Assembly: GCA_021372615.1 (NCBI GenBank)
Contig: JAJFUB010000090.1
Coordinates: 1-64,000 of the forward strand
Direction: 5' to 3'
DNA length: 64,000 nt
Origin: a bacterium
Lineage (GTDB): Bacteria; Armatimonadota; Zipacnadia; Zipacnadales; UBA11051
The notes under the pieces were generated by a model, which had not been told where the DNA came from, did no database searches, and was given only the letters and a program-made list of their open reading frames with translations. Both the position numbers and the translations under genes were made by a program. Below, in pieces: positions 33,579 through 41,900 of the stretch. Each line of letters begins with the position of its first letter. Position 1 is the stretch's first letter.

Positions 33579-34013
33579 CTACAACTCCAGGCAATACGGC
33601 TCGTGTGCTTCACTCATCGCCAGCAGTTCCAGGCAGCGGGTCGTGAACTTGATGATCCCCATGTTCGGGTCGTCCACGCCGCTGTAGTACTGCTGCATGG
33701 CCGGGACGTTGTCCCACAGGAGCTGGCGGCAGTGCGCGCAGTCCACCGCCTCCGCCGTGCCCGAGAGGGTCGCCACCTGCCAGTCGTCCTCCTTGGAGAA
33801 GAGCAACTGGGCGTGGGGGTTCTGGGCGATCTGCGCCATCTTGCGCGAGCTCTTGCCGCACGCCAGGTAGAACGTCCAGGGCGCGTCCGGGTCTTCGACG
33901 ACGGCGCCCATCCAGCGCATCTGTGGCTTGCCCTCGGCGTCCACGGTGGCGAGCACATGTACATTGTGCACCGCCGCCATGACCTGCCGTACGCGATCGG
34001 GTATGTCAGACAT
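33579..34013 (-). CDS. Pyridoxamine 5-prime-phosphate oxidase-family flavoprotein
   Basis: A 144-residue split-barrel FMN/F420-type protein like general stress protein 26. The start is ATG 34013 behind GAGGTGGACACG; the longer frame to 34022 would begin with GTG or Met at a worse distance. Residues 20-60 read VHVLATVDAEGKPQMRWMGA and WTFYLACGKSSRKMAQIAQN, the usual cofactor-binding strands. PHAQLLFSKEDDWQVATLSGTAEAV follows. It is not the biosynthetic PdxH, which is longer with a distinct C-terminus. The function is probably a reductase or stress-related oxidase. Confidence 0.8.
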   Translation of the reverse strand: MSDIPDRVRQVMAAVHNVHVLATVDAEGKPQMRWMGAVVEDPDAPWTFYLACGKSSRKMAQIAQNPHAQLLFSKEDDWQVATLSGTAEAVDCAHCRQLLWDNVPAMQQYYSGVDDPNMGIIKFTTRCLELLAMSEAHEPYCLEL

Positions 34014-34053
34014 CGTGTCCACCTCGTTTCATGTTGTGGGTCGGCATTTCGCC

Positions 34054-34124
34054 GGGTGCCACGGCCAGCCCTGCTGGCCATGTTCCCAGTGCTTGCACGG
34101 CGATCGGGCCTCGCCGTGGCACCC
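34054..34124. repeat. Nested palindrome (REPIN-like)
   Basis: The outer arms GGGTGCCACGGC (34054-34065) and GCCGTGGCACCC (34113-34124) are perfect. Inside lie GGCCAGC-CCT-GCTGGCC (34063-34079) and CACGGCGA-TCGGGCC-TCGCCGTG (34096-34118). It is intergenic, between the heparinase-like stop and the flavin oxidase start. Confidence 0.85.
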
Positions 34125-34191
34125 GCCGCCTCCGTCCGCTTCCACCTGCGCACTGATGTGGTCGGCAGCAGGTAGCGTCCGGACCTCGGCC

Positions 34192-37100
34192 TCACTTCAC
34201 CCGCGGGATCTCGATGCTGTCTCCAAGGCCGTACTGCCAGAGCCGCACCGTCTTGCCCCCGTACAGCTTCTCGAGGTCGGCCTTGCTGAGGCTGTCCTGC
34301 AGCAGAATCTGACTCTTTGTGTCGCGCACGGCGCCCCTGACCTGCCGCGCGTCCTTGCCCTCCCCGAGCCAACTCCCGGCATAGAAGTCGTTCGTGACCA
34401 GGCACTTGCCCTGCGCGTCATAGCGCCCATTGGCGAAGTTCAGGAACGAGCCGATCCAGAGCATTCCCTCGGCGGCGCTGACGACGGGGCCCTCGCCCAG
34501 GTGGGCGGTCTGGTCGAGCTTCAGGCGCAGCAGCTTGCCCTCCGGCTTCGCCTCAACGAGGCGGAACATGCCGCTGCGGCGGTCATTGAAGACGCGCGCA
34601 TAGCGGCCCACCACGAAGTCGGCCTGCTGCGCCGCCGGGGCCTCGACAGTGATCTCGTTCGTCTCGTAGTCAGTCGCCACAATCTTGCCAGTCGCGTAGC
34701 CCGGGCCCTCGCCCGCCGCCGTCTCCCCGATCCGCACCTGCTTGACGGTCTTGCCGCCGGCCACGGTCGTGAAGCTCACGCCGAGGGGGCGGTGGGCGCT
34801 GGTGCGCGTCGTCGTGTCGGGCGTGGCGACGACGAGGGTGTCCACGGCGCCGTCGCGGGTCACCTCCAGTGTCAGCGGCTGCTGCGACACGAGCCGCACG
34901 GCCTGTACGACCGGCGTCTTCTGGTAGGCGTCGAGTACGCTCAGGAAGTGATCGGGCTTCGCCCCGAGGGACTGGCGGCGCACCAGCAGGTAGTCCAGCC
35001 CCCAGTCCGCCGGACGGGCCGGCGAGCGGCCGCTGCCCATGATGACCTCGGCCGGGCCGCCGACCGGGACGACACGCAGGCTGAACTGGTCGCCCTCGGG
35101 CAGGCCGTAGTCCCAGTGCCAGGTCTGCGGCTCGGCGAGTGGCGCGCGGCGGACCTTCGTCAGGTAGCACGGGAAGTTGCGCGTCTTCTCGCGGCCCCAG
35201 CGGTCGGTGTAGGTCGCGGCATGGGCCACGTCGGGGCCGGCCAGCGTGCCCCGCTCCTGGGCCTGCCAGTTCAGCGGCGGGGCCTGCAGGGGCGTCAGCG
35301 GCCCGTGCCAGCTCTGGTCGTGCTGCGAGCCGCCGTTGACGGCGAACAGGTCCACGACGTAGAAGCGCTCGGGGTCGAGTTCCACGAGCACACAGGTGCG
35401 CTCGTAGAGGTTGACGTCCCTGGCGGGCTGCGCCTTGCTCCCCTCTCCCGCTGGGAGAGGGGTAGGGGGTGAGGGGAACACATGCGGCGGGTACGGATCG
35501 TGCCGTGCCGTGACGACGTGGATGCCATCCTGCTCAGCGAAGAGGTTGCACTGCCCGCCGATGTCCGTGGGGGGCTGGGTCTCATCCACGCTCACGGTGT
35601 TGTGGGACATGATGCCGCTGTCCCAGTCGCGGTAGTCCCAGGTGTACGGGTAGCCCAGATCGGGCAGCAGGGTGACGCCCCGCGCGAACAGCTCGAGGTT
35701 CAGGTTGTCGAACTGGCGATGGCCGGGGATGCCGCTGTAGTTCAGCGACAGCGCCCGCTCCTGCCCCGGCGTCTGGCCGGTCTCGACCAGCGCCCAGCCG
35801 TAGGCGTCAAGGAGGCGGTCGCGGAGCGGAATCTGCGACTCCGGTGTGGCCAGCGCGGCCTTCAGCTCGTCTTCGGGATAGGGCTCGAACAGCTCGCCGC
35901 TGTGGAAGCGCCCGTCGGGGGCGGTGCAGGCTCGGGCGATGCGCGGGTCGTGGAAGCGCTCGAAGCCATACAGGTTCGGCGTGGTGACATACGAGTTGTA
36001 CGCTGGCTTGCGGCGCTCGGTGGGCTGGATGTTGCCGCAGTCGCCGATGGAGGGCAAGAACGTGTGGAATATCTCCAGGTCAATGTAGTAGTCGAACAGG
36101 GCCTTGCCCTTCGGGTTGCCGAACAAGTCGGGATACTTCTCCTGCGGGAAGCGGTCGGGGTGACGGCGGCGGATCTCCTCCATCAGCCGGTTGACGCGGA
36201 TGAAGTCGAACTTGATGCTGCTGTAGTTAGGGCTCTCGAAGCTGCCGCCGTCGCGCAGCAGGCCGTTGAGGATCACGTACGCCGCCCGGCCGTCGCCGTG
36301 GAAGGCGTAGTCCACCATGTCCTGGGAGTTGGGGTGTGTGTCGCTGTAGTCGTCCATGACGAGCGCGCAGGCCATCGCCGCGGCCTGGTGGAAGCCCTCA
36401 TTGCCGTGGATGAAGCCATTGAGGATGCCCTGCATGCCGACTCGCAGCAGGTTCTCCTCGATGTAGCGCCTCAGGTCCTGGCCGCTCTCGACCGGCATGC
36501 CCTTGGTCTTGAGGAAGGCGATCATCTCTGGGTCCTGGTCCATGTAGTTCCACAGCCCGTCGTAGGCGTAGGCGGTGGCTTCCAGGCAGAAGGTCTCCCA
36601 GATCAGGTCGGTGATCATCCCCCCCGTCTTCCAGGTGTAGTGCGGGTCGCGACCGCCGTACGGGCCGAAGTAGAGCCGGTCCTTGCGATCGGTGAAGTTG
36701 GGGTACTCGCTGGCCAGCCGCGCCAGCAGAATGCAGCCCTTGCGCGCGTAGCGCTTGTCGCCCGTGAGCACCCACGCCTGTGACAGTGACCGCAGGCAGG
36801 GGATCGTGTTGTTCCCGTACGCCATGTGGGCGTACTCGATCAGGAACTGGAAGGTCTTGTCGCCGACCTTGCAGCCGCTCCCGTCGTCGGGGAAGTCACC
36901 CGAGGTCATGTCCCCGTTCATGTAGTCGTTGGAGGGATACCACTCGCCGCCGGCCCGGCAGCGGACCTTGTACGGGTGGTGGATGGGGTCCGTGGTCCAG
37001 GCAGTCCAGGCGCTGTACTTGCGCACCTCCGTGCCGTGCACCGGGCACATGGCGCGCGTGTTGTGGTTGGGGAGCACGCGCGGGATCTTCGTGGTCGGCT

Positions 37101-37344
37101 GCATCAGCCAGATGAAGTCATCGGTCTGGGCGACGCAGTCGGCCGCCGAGCCGTAGTCCCGGCCGATGTAGTAGTCATTCCGGTCGCCCTTCTGCATCCG
37201 CTCCAGCAGCTTGCTCCCCCAGTCCCGCGTGGCGTTCTGCTGGCCCACGGCGAGGCGCTGGGGCGTGTAGTATGTCGGGCCATCCTTGGCGCTGACGAGT
37301 GACATCGCGACCAGACCTCCGAGCACGGCAGCAAGTGCGCGCAT
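34192..37344 (-). CDS. Secreted heparinase II/III-like polysaccharide lyase
   Basis: A 1050-residue exported protein. The start ATG 37344 follows AGGAGGTCCGCC; the signal peptide is about residues 1-19. A long alpha-helical toroid (roughly 50-580) has TGDKRYARKGCILLARLASE, GMITDLIWETFCLEA, HGNEGFHQAAAMA and DGGSFESPNYSS. It is followed by the beta-sandwich heparinase II/III domain with NYSGIPGHRQFDNLNLELFA and SGIMSHNTVSVDE. Such lyases cleave uronate-containing polysaccharides (alginate, heparin-like) in the periplasm. A palindromic repeat at 35440-35478 adds VFPSPPTPLPAGEGSKAQP to a loop. The substrate is not known. Confidence 0.82.
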   Translation of the reverse strand: MRALAAVLGGLVAMSLVSAKDGPTYYTPQRLAVGQQNATRDWGSKLLERMQKGDRNDYYIGRDYGSAADCVAQTDDFIWLMQPTTKIPRVLPNHNTRAMCPVHGTEVRKYSAWTAWTTDPIHHPYKVRCRAGGEWYPSNDYMNGDMTSGDFPDDGSGCKVGDKTFQFLIEYAHMAYGNNTIPCLRSLSQAWVLTGDKRYARKGCILLARLASEYPNFTDRKDRLYFGPYGGRDPHYTWKTGGMITDLIWETFCLEATAYAYDGLWNYMDQDPEMIAFLKTKGMPVESGQDLRRYIEENLLRVGMQGILNGFIHGNEGFHQAAAMACALVMDDYSDTHPNSQDMVDYAFHGDGRAAYVILNGLLRDGGSFESPNYSSIKFDFIRVNRLMEEIRRRHPDRFPQEKYPDLFGNPKGKALFDYYIDLEIFHTFLPSIGDCGNIQPTERRKPAYNSYVTTPNLYGFERFHDPRIARACTAPDGRFHSGELFEPYPEDELKAALATPESQIPLRDRLLDAYGWALVETGQTPGQERALSLNYSGIPGHRQFDNLNLELFARGVTLLPDLGYPYTWDYRDWDSGIMSHNTVSVDETQPPTDIGGQCNLFAEQDGIHVVTARHDPYPPHVFPSPPTPLPAGEGSKAQPARDVNLYERTCVLVELDPERFYVVDLFAVNGGSQHDQSWHGPLTPLQAPPLNWQAQERGTLAGPDVAHAATYTDRWGREKTRNFPCYLTKVRRAPLAEPQTWHWDYGLPEGDQFSLRVVPVGGPAEVIMGSGRSPARPADWGLDYLLVRRQSLGAKPDHFLSVLDAYQKTPVVQAVRLVSQQPLTLEVTRDGAVDTLVVATPDTTTRTSAHRPLGVSFTTVAGGKTVKQVRIGETAAGEGPGYATGKIVATDYETNEITVEAPAAQQADFVVGRYARVFNDRRSGMFRLVEAKPEGKLLRLKLDQTAHLGEGPVVSAAEGMLWIGSFLNFANGRYDAQGKCLVTNDFYAGSWLGEGKDARQVRGAVRDTKSQILLQDSLSKADLEKLYGGKTVRLWQYGLGDSIEIPRVK
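35440..35478. repeat. In-frame palindromic repeat in the heparinase-like gene
   Basis: A perfect hairpin CCCCTCTCCC-GCT-GGGAGAGGGG (35440-35462), followed by TAGGGGGTGAGGGG, in the style of the 24243 and 27410 elements. The minus-strand frame stays open and reads PSPPTPLPAGEGS. Confidence 0.85.
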
Positions 37345-37462
37345 GGCGGACCTCCTGGAACATCGCCACAGTGTTCCCCGCCGTGGGGACGCCCTCCTGT
37401 TTGGGGCGAGGCAGGTAGAGAGACACTGGCGGCGGAACCCCACGGGGAGGAGCGTGAGACCG

Positions 37463-38059
37463 ATGCGACGATGGCTGCTGCCGACGGCTGTGGTTGCCTC
37501 CGTGTTCAGTGGTCTGTCGTGCAAGCCGGCGGCCCAGCCGACCGGCGCCGACGACAACCGCATTCTGGCCTTGGCGCTGACCCACAAGTACGAGGATGGC
37601 GGCTACACCGTCGTCAACGGGGAGACGGGGACCGGCGTCACAGCGACAAACGACCCGAAGGAACTCGAGCAGACGAAGCAGTACGTCATCAAGCAGCTGA
37701 GGCTTCCTGGCGTGGACGTCGGGAAGCTGATGGACGCCTTTGCCGCCAAGAACCGGCGGGCAGTGAAGCTGACGTTGCCCTCGGCGCCCGAGCAGGGCTA
37801 CCTCATAGACACCGAAGGCGAATACGGCAAGTACTTCCAGCAGGACGGCGGCGGCTGGGAGCGCTGGTACAAGGAGCACCCGAAGGCGCACGGCAGCACG
37901 ACGGTATCGCTCCCTGTGTGGGACAAGGAGAGCGGGACCGTTCTGCTCTACATGGGGACGCAGTCACATTGGCTGGCCGGGGCAGGGCACCTGATCGCGT
38001 ACAAGTACGACGGCACGACGCTGCAGGAGATCGCGCGCGTCATGCTGTGGATCTCATAG
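37463..38059 (+). CDS. Putative lipoprotein of unknown function
   Basis: A 198-residue exported protein. The start ATG 37463 lies behind GGAGGAGCG. The N-terminus RRWLLPTAVVASVFSGLSC ends in a Cys that would be lipidated, although the lipobox (GLSC) is imperfect. The mature part begins KPAAQPTGADDN and carries YLIDTEGEYGKYFQQDGGGWERW and GTVLLYMGTQSHWLAGAGHL, an alpha/beta pattern I do not recognise. It lies 15 bases upstream of the FGGY kinase and is divergent from the heparinase-like gene. No function assigned. Confidence 0.65.
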   Translation: MRRWLLPTAVVASVFSGLSCKPAAQPTGADDNRILALALTHKYEDGGYTVVNGETGTGVTATNDPKELEQTKQYVIKQLRLPGVDVGKLMDAFAAKNRRAVKLTLPSAPEQGYLIDTEGEYGKYFQQDGGGWERWYKEHPKAHGSTTVSLPVWDKESGTVLLYMGTQSHWLAGAGHLIAYKYDGTTLQEIARVMLWIS

Positions 38060-38074
38060 GGAGCCGCCTGCCGG

Positions 38075-39616
38075 GTGGACACACTGCTCGCCCTTGATCT
38101 GGGTACTTCGGGCTGTCGGGCCGCGCTCTTCGGCCTCGACGGGCGCTGCCTGGCGCGGCGTCACGCCGAGTACGGCCTGCTGTCGCCTGAGCCCGGGGCG
38201 GCCGAGCAGGACCCGGAGGTCTGGTGGCAATCACTGGTCTCATGCGTCCGGGGGGCCCAGCAGGAGGCGCCTGAGGCGTACGTCCTGGCCCTGGGGGTCA
38301 GCGCCCAGGGGCACTCGTGGGCGCCCGTAGACGCACGCCTGCGGCCCCTGCGGCGGGCCCTGACATGGCTCGACGCCCGGGCCGGGGAGCAGGCGCGGGG
38401 GCTACTGGAGCGACATGGCGCCGACTTCTGGGGGCGGCTGGCCGGGAAGCTGCCCGGCCAGTGGCACATGCTGCCCCAGTTGCTGTGGCTGCGCGAGCGC
38501 GATCCGGACAGCCTCGCCGGGGCGTGGCGCTTGCTGTGCGCCCATGACTTCCTGATGGCCCGCCTGACCGGCGAGGTCGTCACTGACTACACCAATGCCG
38601 CAACGACGCTGCTCTTTGACATCGCAGGCGGGACGTGGGCCGAGGCGTTGCTCGGCGAGTACGCCGTGGACGCCGGGCTGTTGCCGGAAGTGCGACCGGC
38701 GGGGAGCCTCGCCGGGGGCCTGACAGAAGCGGCTGCGGCGGAACTGGGCTTGCCCGCAGGGACGCCTGTGGCTGTCGGCGCGCAGGACCAGAAGTGCGCC
38801 GCCCTGGCGGCTGGCCTGGCGCCGGGGACGGCGACGGCGTCGCTGGGCACCGCCACGGCGATCATCGCTCGGGCCGAGGCCCCGCGCTTCTCGCCCGAGC
38901 ATGGCGGCATACCGTGCTTCCCCTATCTGGCGCGGGGGCAGTGGGTGCTGGAGGCGCCGCTGGCGACGACCGGAGGGGCGCTGCGGTGGTTGCGCGACAC
39001 ACTGCAGTCGCCTGTGGGAGGGGTCACCGACCCCGACCGGTCGGGGTCGGTGACCCCTCCCACAAGCGACTCAGAGGTCCTGGGTGGCTATGGACAGATG
39101 ATCGCTGCCGCGGAGGCCGTGCCGCCCGGCGCTGAGGGTGTGCTCTTCTTCCCGTATCTCGCCGGCGCGGGAGCGCCGTTCTGGCGCGGCGACAGCCGTG
39201 GGGCCTTCTGCGGCCTGACGCTCGGGAGCGGCCCCGGCCACATGACCCGGGCGGTGCTGGAGGCCGCGGCCTACGATATCGCGGCGAACCTGGAGCACAT
39301 CCGGGCGTTGGGGTGCGCAGTCGAGCGCCTGGTGCTGTTCGGGGGCGGGGCGCGCAGCGCGCTGTGGCCGGAGATCATCGCCGCGGTCTGCGATGTCCCC
39401 GTGCTCGCCGGGGCGGACAGCGAGGCCGCTAGCCGCGGGGCGGCGATGCTCGCCGGAATGGCCCTCGGCGTGGACACGGCTTCGCTGAGGCTGGCCGTGG
39501 CGCCGGTGCAGACGCGCGAGGACTGGCGTGCGACATACCGACCGCTGCGGTCGGCCTTCGATCAGGCCCGCGAGGCGTACTTCGCCTTCGACGGGCGTCT
39601 GCGGGGCGTGACATGA
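38075..39616 (+). CDS. FGGY-family carbohydrate kinase (xylulokinase-like)
   Basis: A 513-residue ATP-dependent sugar kinase in the cytoplasm. The start is GTG 38075, with GGGAGCC upstream. The N-terminal phosphate motif LALDLGTSGCRAALFGLDG, the ALTWLDARAGEQA sugar-binding region, GAQDQKCAALAAGLAPGTATASLGTA and the C-terminal LVLFGGGARSALWPEIIAAV are all present. This arrangement is closest to xylulokinases, but related kinases act on many pentoses, polyols and hexuloses. A 52-bp perfect palindrome (39013-39064) is translated as VGGVTDPDRSGSVTPPT at about residue 314. It overlaps the metallophosphoesterase gene by four bases (ATGA). Confidence 0.9.
   Translation: MDTLLALDLGTSGCRAALFGLDGRCLARRHAEYGLLSPEPGAAEQDPEVWWQSLVSCVRGAQQEAPEAYVLALGVSAQGHSWAPVDARLRPLRRALTWLDARAGEQARGLLERHGADFWGRLAGKLPGQWHMLPQLLWLRERDPDSLAGAWRLLCAHDFLMARLTGEVVTDYTNAATTLLFDIAGGTWAEALLGEYAVDAGLLPEVRPAGSLAGGLTEAAAAELGLPAGTPVAVGAQDQKCAALAAGLAPGTATASLGTATAIIARAEAPRFSPEHGGIPCFPYLARGQWVLEAPLATTGGALRWLRDTLQSPVGGVTDPDRSGSVTPPTSDSEVLGGYGQMIAAAEAVPPGAEGVLFFPYLAGAGAPFWRGDSRGAFCGLTLGSGPGHMTRAVLEAAAYDIAANLEHIRALGCAVERLVLFGGGARSALWPEIIAAVCDVPVLAGADSEAASRGAAMLAGMALGVDTASLRLAVAPVQTREDWRATYRPLRSAFDQAREAYFAFDGRLRGVT
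39013..39064. repeat. 52-bp perfect palindrome inside the FGGY kinase gene
   Basis: The left arm 39013-39038 (TGTGGGAGGGGTCACCGACC...) is the exact reverse complement of 39039-39064, with no loop. It belongs to the same family as 33501-33563. The kinase frame continues without a stop. Confidence 0.95.
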
Positions 39617-40521
39617 AGATCCTGGCCATCTCTGACGTCCACCTCGACCCCGATAAGCCCGCGCCATGTCAGGACTTCATCGCCCGGGTGCAGGATGAGG
39701 AGCCGGACGTGCTGGTGGTCGCGGGGGACCTGGCGGTCGGGAAGTCCGCTGTCTATGAGACGCTCCTGGCCAGTTGCGACTTCTTCACCGGCCCGAAGCT
39801 GTTCGTGCCCGGCAACCATGACCTGTGGCAGCTCCACAGCAAGCGCGCCACGTGGCGACGATACGAGGAGGAGTTGCCGGACGCCGTCGCGACCGTGGGA
39901 TGGCAGTGCCTCGACATGGGCCCGGTGCTGCTCGACGATGTCGCCTTCGTGGGGTGCATGGGCTGGTACGACTACTCGCTGCGGCAGACGACCAGCCCGT
40001 CGGCGGAGTTGCGCGTGGCGCCCGCGCAGGTGACCGCGCCGGGGCGCAGCATGAAGACCAGCAACGCTCGCGCGAACCTGCGCTGGGAGGAATTGACGCC
40101 CGATGACTACGCCTCCAAGGCCCTGCAGGTCGGCGAGGACAACGTCATGGAGGCGGTGGTGTGGAACGACGCGTTCTACACCGACTGGGGGCGCAGCGAC
40201 GGGGAGATGACCGACTACTTCTGCGACAAGCTGCGGACGCAGGCGCGGCAGGTCGCGCGCCGCGCCAGGAAGCTCGTTGTCGTCACTCACTTTGTGCCCT
40301 TCGCCGAGACGCTGCAGGACTACAGCGAGGTGGCGCCGGCATACGCCCGGGCCTTCGCAGGCAGCGTGAAGCTCGGTCAGACGATCCAGAAGCTGCCAAA
40401 CGTCGTCGCCGCCGTCTTCGGCCATTGGCACCGCGGCGGTCAGTGGCGCCTGGGGAACCTCCGGGCCTACAACGTGTCCGCCAAGAACGGTGCGGGCGAC
40501 GGGACACTCGTACAGATCTAG
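39613..40521 (+). CDS. Calcineurin-like metallophosphoesterase
   Basis: A 302-residue cytoplasmic phosphoesterase. All dimetal motifs are present in order: ISDVHLD near residue 7, VVAGDLAV, VPGNHDLW, VTHFVPF and GHWHRGGQ. The protein looks for a phosphomonoester, phosphodiester or nucleotide substrate that the motifs do not define. It starts within the kinase stop codon (ATGA) and is followed 12 bases later by the ceramidase-like gene. Tight coupling with a sugar kinase suggests it acts on a phosphorylated metabolite of the same pathway, though that is inference. Confidence 0.88.
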   Translation: MKILAISDVHLDPDKPAPCQDFIARVQDEEPDVLVVAGDLAVGKSAVYETLLASCDFFTGPKLFVPGNHDLWQLHSKRATWRRYEEELPDAVATVGWQCLDMGPVLLDDVAFVGCMGWYDYSLRQTTSPSAELRVAPAQVTAPGRSMKTSNARANLRWEELTPDDYASKALQVGEDNVMEAVVWNDAFYTDWGRSDGEMTDYFCDKLRTQARQVARRARKLVVVTHFVPFAETLQDYSEVAPAYARAFAGSVKLGQTIQKLPNVVAAVFGHWHRGGQWRLGNLRAYNVSAKNGAGDGTLVQI

Positions 40522-40533
40522 TAGGGAGGCACT

Positions 40534-41853
40534 ATGCTGCAGATTGGTTTCGCTGAACAGGACATTACCCCCCCGCCGGGCCCGCGCATCGCCGGGCACT
40601 TCCGGGACCAGGCCGTGGAGACCGTCCACGACCCGCTGTTCGCCCGCGCGATGGCCATTACCGGGAGCGGGCCGTCGGGCGAGGAACTGACCTTCGTCCT
40701 CATCACCTGTGATGTGCTCTCCCTGCGGCGTAGCACCGTTCTCGGCGCTCGCCAGCGCATTGAGGAAGCCACCGGTGTGCCGGGCACGCGGATCACCATC
40801 AGCGCCACCCACACCCACACCGGCCCCGCCGCTGCCCGCATCTTCTGCATGGACCCCGACCCGGACTACGTGCAGTCGCTCGCAGGGCACATCGCCGCCG
40901 CCGGCATCGCGGCCCTGCAGCGCCGGCAGCCGGGCACGCTGACCGTGGCCTACGGCTTCGAGGGCAAACTGACCCAGCAGCGCCGCTTCATCATGCGCGA
41001 CGGCACGGCCCGGATGCACCCCCCCAAGGGCGGCAAGGACATCCTGTACCAGGAAGGGCCGGTGGACCCGGAGATCGCGGTACTGTGGGGCGAGGACGCC
41101 ACGGGTGCGCCGCTGGGCTGTTGGGTGAACTTCGCCTGCCATGTCAACACCGTGGGTGGCACCAACCCCATCTCCGCCGACTACCCCGGCTACCTGGCCG
41201 CGGCGATGAAGGCCCGGCAGCACGAGGGCTTTGTCACGCTGTTTGGCAACGGCTGCTGCGGGAACCTGTGCGCCATTGATGTGTATGACCCCGACCGGGA
41301 CGACCGGGGGCACGAATGGGCTCGCACAATGGGCGAGCGGCTGGCCGACGACGTGCTGCGGGCGCTGGCCGACGGGGAGAAGCTGGCCGACCCCGTGCTC
41401 GATCACCGCAGCACCGTCATTCCCATGCCCATGCGCCACGTCCCCGAGGAGCTGCTGGCGTGGGCGCGCGACTTCCTCGCCGCCGCCGACGAGAACACCT
41501 CGTTCACGGAGCGCTGCTATGCGCAGATGGCGCTCGAGATGATGGAGATGCAGCGCACGGAGCCGCTCGTGAGTGCCGAGGTGGACGCCTTCCGCCTCGG
41601 CGACTACGGCCTCGTCACGCTGCCGGGCGAGATCTTCACCGAGTTTGGCCTGGACATCAAGCTCAAGTCCCCGGCGAAGCGCACCTTTGTGGTGGAACTG
41701 GCGAACGGGATCGTGGGTTATGTACCGACAAAGCGCGCCTTCGAGGGCGGGGGCTATGAGCAGCGCACCGCGACCTCCTCGAAGCTCGATCCGGTGGCCG
41801 GGGAGATGATGGTGGCGGTGGGCCGGGCGCTGCTGGAGTCCATGTTCCGGTAG
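40534..41853 (+). CDS. Neutral/alkaline ceramidase-like (PF04734-type) protein
   Basis: A 439-residue protein matching the N-terminal catalytic domain of neutral ceramidases: IGFAEQDITPPPGPRIAGH at the start, VLITCDVLSLRR, the zinc-binding SATHTHTGPAA, FACHVNTVGGTNPISADYPG, LFGNGCCGNLCA and the C-terminal ANGIVGYVPTKRAFEGGGYE. There is no signal peptide and no C-terminal Ig-like domain, unlike secreted ceramidases, so it is probably a cytoplasmic hydrolase of other amides or sugars. AGGGAGG lies upstream of ATG 40534. In many environmental genomes such proteins cluster with sugar catabolism, as here. Confidence 0.85.
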   Translation: MLQIGFAEQDITPPPGPRIAGHFRDQAVETVHDPLFARAMAITGSGPSGEELTFVLITCDVLSLRRSTVLGARQRIEEATGVPGTRITISATHTHTGPAAARIFCMDPDPDYVQSLAGHIAAAGIAALQRRQPGTLTVAYGFEGKLTQQRRFIMRDGTARMHPPKGGKDILYQEGPVDPEIAVLWGEDATGAPLGCWVNFACHVNTVGGTNPISADYPGYLAAAMKARQHEGFVTLFGNGCCGNLCAIDVYDPDRDDRGHEWARTMGERLADDVLRALADGEKLADPVLDHRSTVIPMPMRHVPEELLAWARDFLAAADENTSFTERCYAQMALEMMEMQRTEPLVSAEVDAFRLGDYGLVTLPGEIFTEFGLDIKLKSPAKRTFVVELANGIVGYVPTKRAFEGGGYEQRTATSSKLDPVAGEMMVAVGRALLESMFR

Positions 41854-41900
41854 TATGGTGTACCGTGATTTGCTGTCACACCCCGAAAGGTGACACCCGC

